Source: Bacteriovoracaceae bacterium UBA6153
GTDB lineage: Bacteria > Bdellovibrionota > Bacteriovoracia > Bacteriovoracales > Bacteriovoracaceae
Reading direction: 5' to 3'
Length of the DNA stretch: 64,000 nt
Assembly: GCA_002428265.1 (NCBI GenBank)
Contig: DIUR01000008.1
Span: forward strand, 75,058-139,057
Shown here: positions 61,222 to 64,000 of the stretch, in pieces
How positions within the stretch are numbered: position 1 is the first letter of the stretch
Layout of the letters: every line of letters begins with the position of its first letter
Notes under the pieces: generated by a model
Database searches by the model: none
The model's input: the letters and a program-made list of their open reading frames with translations, nothing else
Told to the model about the DNA's origin: nothing
Made by a program: the position numbers and the translations under genes

Positions 61222-62659
61222 TTCTTCTACCTATTTCTTTTTTTGTACTCTTTTTCTTTCGTTGGACCGTTGAGACTTGTCTTTTTTTTGACCTACTACT
61301 GGCTACGCTCCTTTTGTAAACGCGTTTTTTGCGTGTATTCGAAGAGAGAGTCTTTGGCATTTTCACCATAGTGATAGGTACTGGACGAACATTATTGTAA
61401 TAATACTCAATTATGTTTTTAGCAAGCATTGTTGATTTAACATGCCATCTTTTAACATTCACGTTCATGACACTTATAGAAATACCTTTGCCACGCTCTT
61501 GGTCGCGAGGAATAGCATAAGCTGAAAACCAATCTCTTTTACCAAATGGTTTCCCACCTGTAATACTTCCTGTTTTTCCACCGATATCTAAAGCATTCTT
61601 GTAACCTGTGTTCATTTTCTTGAATGACTTTCTTGCAGTTCCGCCATCGATTGTCATGGCCATCATTTCCTGCATTTCTTTTGCAGTCTCGAGTGCCAAC
61701 ACGCGCTTTTCAATGGCCGTGTTTTCCCAAACGGTCTCGCCTGATGATGCATCACTGATTTTGGCGATGACTTTAGGATTTTTCATAATCCCATTATTGG
61801 CAACAATAGATGCCAGCATTGCACCATGAATAGGCGAAATGACAGTTTCATCATTAAATCCTGAAGCAAGCTCAGCAAGTCTGTAGTCATCATGAGATGC
61901 ACCGATGTGAGATTGAAGAAAATCTAATTCTTGAATGATAGGCTGATTGAATCCAAAATTTTCGGCCATCTTGATAAGCTTGTCGCTACTCATGTGCTGA
62001 ATAGCTGCTTTACCAAAGATAACGTTATTTGATTTTGCGAAAGCTGTTTCAAATGACTGAGCTTTGTCCCAACGATTAGCTTTAGTATCGCTTAACTGAT
62101 ACTTGAACAACGTTGTACTTCTACCTCTAAACTCAAACTCTGTTTCACGAGTGACCTTTGCATTTTGAATAAGTTCAGCAGCAGTGATCATTTTGATTAA
62201 ACTAGCAGATGGGTGAGTGCTACTTAGAACTAGACCATTATCGATAGAGTTCGTTTTGCCTTCAACACCAACAGCAGCTAATACTTCACCAGTCTCGTTA
62301 TCAATAACGGCAACTGTGGCGTAATCTGAGCGGTATGATTTAAGAAGCTTCTTAATATACGAATCAAGCTGATCATCGAATGCATATTCGATTTTCATTT
62401 TCTTCTTGTCGACATCAATTGTTGCTGGCCACTCAGTGGTTGATTGCTTGAAAGCTTTATCAATTGAAAGCTTAAGAGCACTATCCATAGGTGAGCTATT
62501 ACTGTGGTCTTTGACCTCAGCAGCGTTGAGTTTCTGACTAAACTTACCTTGGAAAATATTGATTGCGCTTCCACCTATGAATACACTCAGGCAGGTAGCG
62601 GTCAAGACTAAGGCAAACTTACTGTTTTTCTTTTTAAACTTATCCATGTTTAAAACCAT
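61193..62659 (-). CDS. Penicillin-binding transpeptidase-domain protein with polybasic tail
   Basis: A 488-residue bitopic protein with one N-terminal membrane helix (about 14-36, FALVLTATCLSVFIGG) and a penicillin-binding transpeptidase domain: SxxK at SLIK (153-156, after HPSA), SxN at SNN (210-212) and KTG at GGKTGSI (362-364). There is no transglycosylase domain, so it is a class B-like or simple transpeptidase/carboxypeptidase. The C-terminal 45 residues are highly basic (KRVYKRS, SSRSKKRQ, QRKKKSTKKE), which is unusual for a periplasmic enzyme. I start at ATG 62659, 22 bases after the rlmE stop; ATG 62647 is an alternative, and a TTG at 62710 extends the frame into rlmE. Confidence 0.85.
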   Translation of the reverse strand: MVLNMDKFKKKNSKFALVLTATCLSVFIGGSAINIFQGKFSQKLNAAEVKDHSNSSPMDSALKLSIDKAFKQSTTEWPATIDVDKKKMKIEYAFDDQLDSYIKKLLKSYRSDYATVAVIDNETGEVLAAVGVEGKTNSIDNGLVLSSTHPSASLIKMITAAELIQNAKVTRETEFEFRGRSTTLFKYQLSDTKANRWDKAQSFETAFAKSNNVIFGKAAIQHMSSDKLIKMAENFGFNQPIIQELDFLQSHIGASHDDYRLAELASGFNDETVISPIHGAMLASIVANNGIMKNPKVIAKISDASSGETVWENTAIEKRVLALETAKEMQEMMAMTIDGGTARKSFKKMNTGYKNALDIGGKTGSITGGKPFGKRDWFSAYAIPRDQERGKGISISVMNVNVKRWHVKSTMLAKNIIEYYYNNVRPVPITMVKMPKTLSSNTRKKRVYKRSVASSRSKKRQVSTVQRKKKSTKKEIGRRNERKSNTTI

Positions 62660-62681
62660 CTTGGTTGCAGGTGAGGTTATA

Positions 62682-63275
62682 TTATGGCCTAAAATTCTTC
62701 CCAATGACAAAATATTCTTTGCTTACTGACCTTGTAGATTTAGGTCGGAGATAATGAAACTCAGAAAAATGCTTTTTTTGTTCCTTCAAAAAGAGCTGGG
62801 CATCGTTGCTTTCAAAGACTTTGATAACAACATGGCCGTCTGGTTTTAAAAATTTTGGTAACAAAAAGAAAACCATCTCTACTAAATTTAATGATCTAGC
62901 TTGATCAACCGACTGAACACCTGTGGTATTCGGCGCCATATCTGACAAGACTACATCAAATTGAGAACTCACTCCAAGCTCTTCCATCGATTCAATTGTC
63001 AGTACATCTTTTTGAAAAAGACGGACATTTTTTATGTTTAATAGTTTATTGTTTATGTCTCTGACATCGGCACCAATTACCAGACCATTGACACCAATTT
63101 TTTCTGAGGTGTACTGAATCCATGATCCCGGGTGATATCCAAGGTCAATAACCTGATCATTTTTTTTGAGAATTTTAAATCTCTCATCAATCTCTTCAAG
63201 TTTATATACGCTTCTTGCAAGAAAGTTTTCTTTCTTTGCCTTGTGAAAAAAATGGTCTTTAACTTTGAAATTCAT
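62682..63275 (-). CDS. rlmE: 23S rRNA 2'-O-methyltransferase RlmE (FtsJ)
   Basis: Methylates U2552 of 23S rRNA late in 50S assembly. The 197-residue product has RSVYKLEEIDERFKIL, motif I VIDLGYHPGSWIQYTSEKI (in place of the usual DLGAAPGGWSQ), the DVVLSDMAPNTTGVQSVDQ motif, and HVVIKVFESNDAQLFLKE. The catalytic K-D-K-E set is present in the expected positions (K39-type in SVYKL, D in LSDMAPN, K in VIKVF, E at the end region KEYFVIG). It lies 3 bases after the barstar-like gene. Confidence 0.93.
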   Translation of the reverse strand: MNFKVKDHFFHKAKKENFLARSVYKLEEIDERFKILKKNDQVIDLGYHPGSWIQYTSEKIGVNGLVIGADVRDINNKLLNIKNVRLFQKDVLTIESMEELGVSSQFDVVLSDMAPNTTGVQSVDQARSLNLVEMVFFLLPKFLKPDGHVVIKVFESNDAQLFLKEQKKHFSEFHYLRPKSTRSVSKEYFVIGKNFRP

Positions 63276-63278
63276 TTA

Positions 63279-63611
63279 TTACTCTAAAAGCAAAACGACC
63301 TTAGGGTTATCTTCTGAAGCATCCATGATCGCCTGGATAAGAGCTTCAGTATAATCAGCACCCAGCTTGCTTTTTAATATGCTGAGGAACTTAATCTTGA
63401 TGATTGTATTAGAAGAGAAATCAGTGCTTAGAACGTCATACAAAGAATCGAGATTTTTTGCATAATAGTTTGGAAAATTAAGCTGTTTTGCCAGGATCGT
63501 ATGAAGATGATCCTGTGACTTAATCTCTTTACCGTTGATCAATACAGATCCTGAGGCCATTAATTGAAATGACATCAGCATTGCGCCCAGACCGACCATA
63601 GTATTTCTCAT
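63279..63611 (-). CDS. Barstar-family protein with apparent signal peptide
   Basis: A 110-residue protein. From residue 23 it reads as barstar, the inhibitor of the RNase barnase: LINGKEIKSQDHLHTILAKQ and FPNYYAKNLDSLYDVLS, with Asp55 and Asp59 at the places of the inhibitory Asp35 and Asp39, and Tyr58 for Trp38. Unusually it starts with a short hydrophobic signal-like lead (RNTMVGLGAMLMSFQLMAS). The ATG at 63611 has a GGGGA 6 bases upstream; the later in-frame ATG at 63560, which would give a cytoplasmic form, has no SD. No barnase-like gene is nearby. It would protect the periplasm from an RNase; this is inferred. Confidence 0.85.
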   Translation of the reverse strand: MRNTMVGLGAMLMSFQLMASGSVLINGKEIKSQDHLHTILAKQLNFPNYYAKNLDSLYDVLSTDFSSNTIIKIKFLSILKSKLGADYTEALIQAIMDASEDNPKVVLLLE

Positions 63612-63695
63612 AATAATTCCCCAATAAGACTCGATTCTCTGCTTTTTGCTCTTATTTCAAGCAATTGTCAACGATCTCCAATGGGGATGTATTTT

Positions 63696-64000
63696 TTACG
63701 CGGCCACGAGACTTGCATCGGCCCTCATTTTCAGAGTGCTGATGTTATACTTTTTAGCTTTTTGAATTAAGGTCGTCTTACTCATTCCTATTCTCCTGGC
63801 CGTTTCATTGACCTTGCCTGAGTTTTTTACAAGAACAGAGCTCAAATAGAGCTTTTCGAATTGCTCCAAACTTGCAGAAAAGTCCTCAGGAAACGTTTCA
63901 ATGAAGTCCATTGAAGACTCTATCGAAAATTCTAGACAAGAACGTTGATCACAGGAAACCTGAGGAAAGTCCCTCGTTTGAATCTGAGCTTCTCCACTCA
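63696..64000 (-). CDS. Sigma-54-dependent activator, C-terminal Fis-type DNA-binding part
   Basis: C-terminal end of a regulator whose gene continues past the window edge; the frame is open to 64000, so the internal Met at 63911 is not its start. The last residues form the Fis-type helix-turn-helix (FEKLYLSSVLVKNSGKVNE, TARRIGMSKTTLIQKAKKYN) seen at the end of NtrC-family activators, preceded by a DFP segment as commonly found after their AAA+ domain. Its pathway is unknown from this fragment. It cannot be assigned to PilR. Confidence 0.8.
   Translation of the reverse strand, partial: SGEAQIQTRDFPQVSCDQRSCLEFSIESSMDFIETFPEDFSASLEQFEKLYLSSVLVKNSGKVNETARRIGMSKTTLIQKAKKYNISTLKMRADASLVAA

Noticed and set aside
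61186..61371. Hydrophobic frame opposite lepB and the transpeptidase tail
   Set aside because: Antisense of the polybasic tail codons; no SD, not plausible as a gene.
62659..62710. Extended transpeptidase start inside rlmE (TTG 62710)
   Set aside because: It would overlap rlmE by 29 bases and puts a non-signal segment before the membrane helix; the ATGs at 62659 or 62647 fit better.
63679..63695. Terminator-like hairpin ATCTCC/GGGGAT
   Set aside because: One G-U pair, only six pairs, and its T run is on the wrong strand for the activator gene.
1..64000. tRNA or rRNA genes, CRISPR arrays, insertion sequences, integrases, toxin-antitoxin pairs or restriction systems
   Set aside because: Looked for in intergenic regions and protein list; none found. 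The barstar-like gene has no toxin partner nearby.

Overview
The window is an AT-rich chromosomal segment from a Gram-negative bacterium. An Omp85/TamB pair, a PilQ secretin, a LolA-like protein and lipoproteins show a two-membrane envelope. The pil gene order (pilB-T-C, pilA, an ABC pair, pilD, pilM-N-O-P-Q) is the myxobacterial/deltaproteobacterial type, and the MoxR-DUF58-Bat operon, secreted matrixin-like protease and many unclassified exported proteins resemble Bdellovibrionota. My best guess is a predatory or near-predatory member of the Bacteriovoracales (Bacteriovorax/Halobacteriovorax/Peredibacter type). This is inference from gene content; no rRNA is present to confirm it. I see no tRNA, rRNA, CRISPR array, insertion sequence or prophage, and no gene-free stretch longer than about 230 bases.

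Layout. 1-5.4 kb (+): recA end, recX, alaS and a peptide-binding lipoprotein. 5.4-6.5 kb: a strongly structured leader before a small exported protein, then a kinase-like four-helix (DHp) mini-protein and a small unknown on the other strand. 6.5-8.7 kb (+): acyl-CoA ligase and rpoZ. 8.9-14.5 kb (-): lon with an AMIN-domain protein, then a matrixin-like protease with an exported partner. 14.7-18.2 kb (-): a degenerate UvrA paralogue, then rplM-rpsI. 18.4-26.0 kb (-): repeat protein, TamB, Omp85. 26.1-41.4 kb (mostly -): the type IVa pilus cluster pilB-pilT-pilC / pilA / pilH-pilI-pilD-pilM-N-O-P-Q, running on into a TPR gene, aroQ and efp, with a pilG-like gene inverted inside it. 41.5-51.4 kb (-): one long overlapping operon, rlmI-like, moxR, DUF58, unknown, batA, batB/C, batD, ribF, aroE. 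51.5-56.7 kb (-): a LolA-like exported protein and a 1431-residue lipoprotein. 56.7-60.4 kb: RqcH-like (-) and mutS2 (+) with overlapping divergent start codons. 60.4-63.6 kb (-): signal-peptide barstar, rlmE, a transpeptidase and lepB. 63.7-64 kb (-): the C-terminus of a sigma-54 activator that continues outside the window.

Functionally the window combines information processing (recA/X, alaS, rpoZ, rplM/rpsI, efp, rlmE, rlmI-like, mutS2/rqcH) with envelope biogenesis (Omp85/TamB, lepB, transpeptidase, Bat) and a nearly complete pilus machine. The most interesting points are the divergent mutS2/rqcH pair, which joins two factors known to act in succession on stalled ribosomes; the three-way-junction leader at 5455-5538; the apparently exported barstar; the stand-alone DHp-like protein; the degenerate UvrA paralogue; and the inverted pilG-like gene with a 21-bp divergent promoter region. 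Several starts were moved from the longest reading frame to the codon with the best Shine-Dalgarno (SD) spacing, including TTG and GTG starts.
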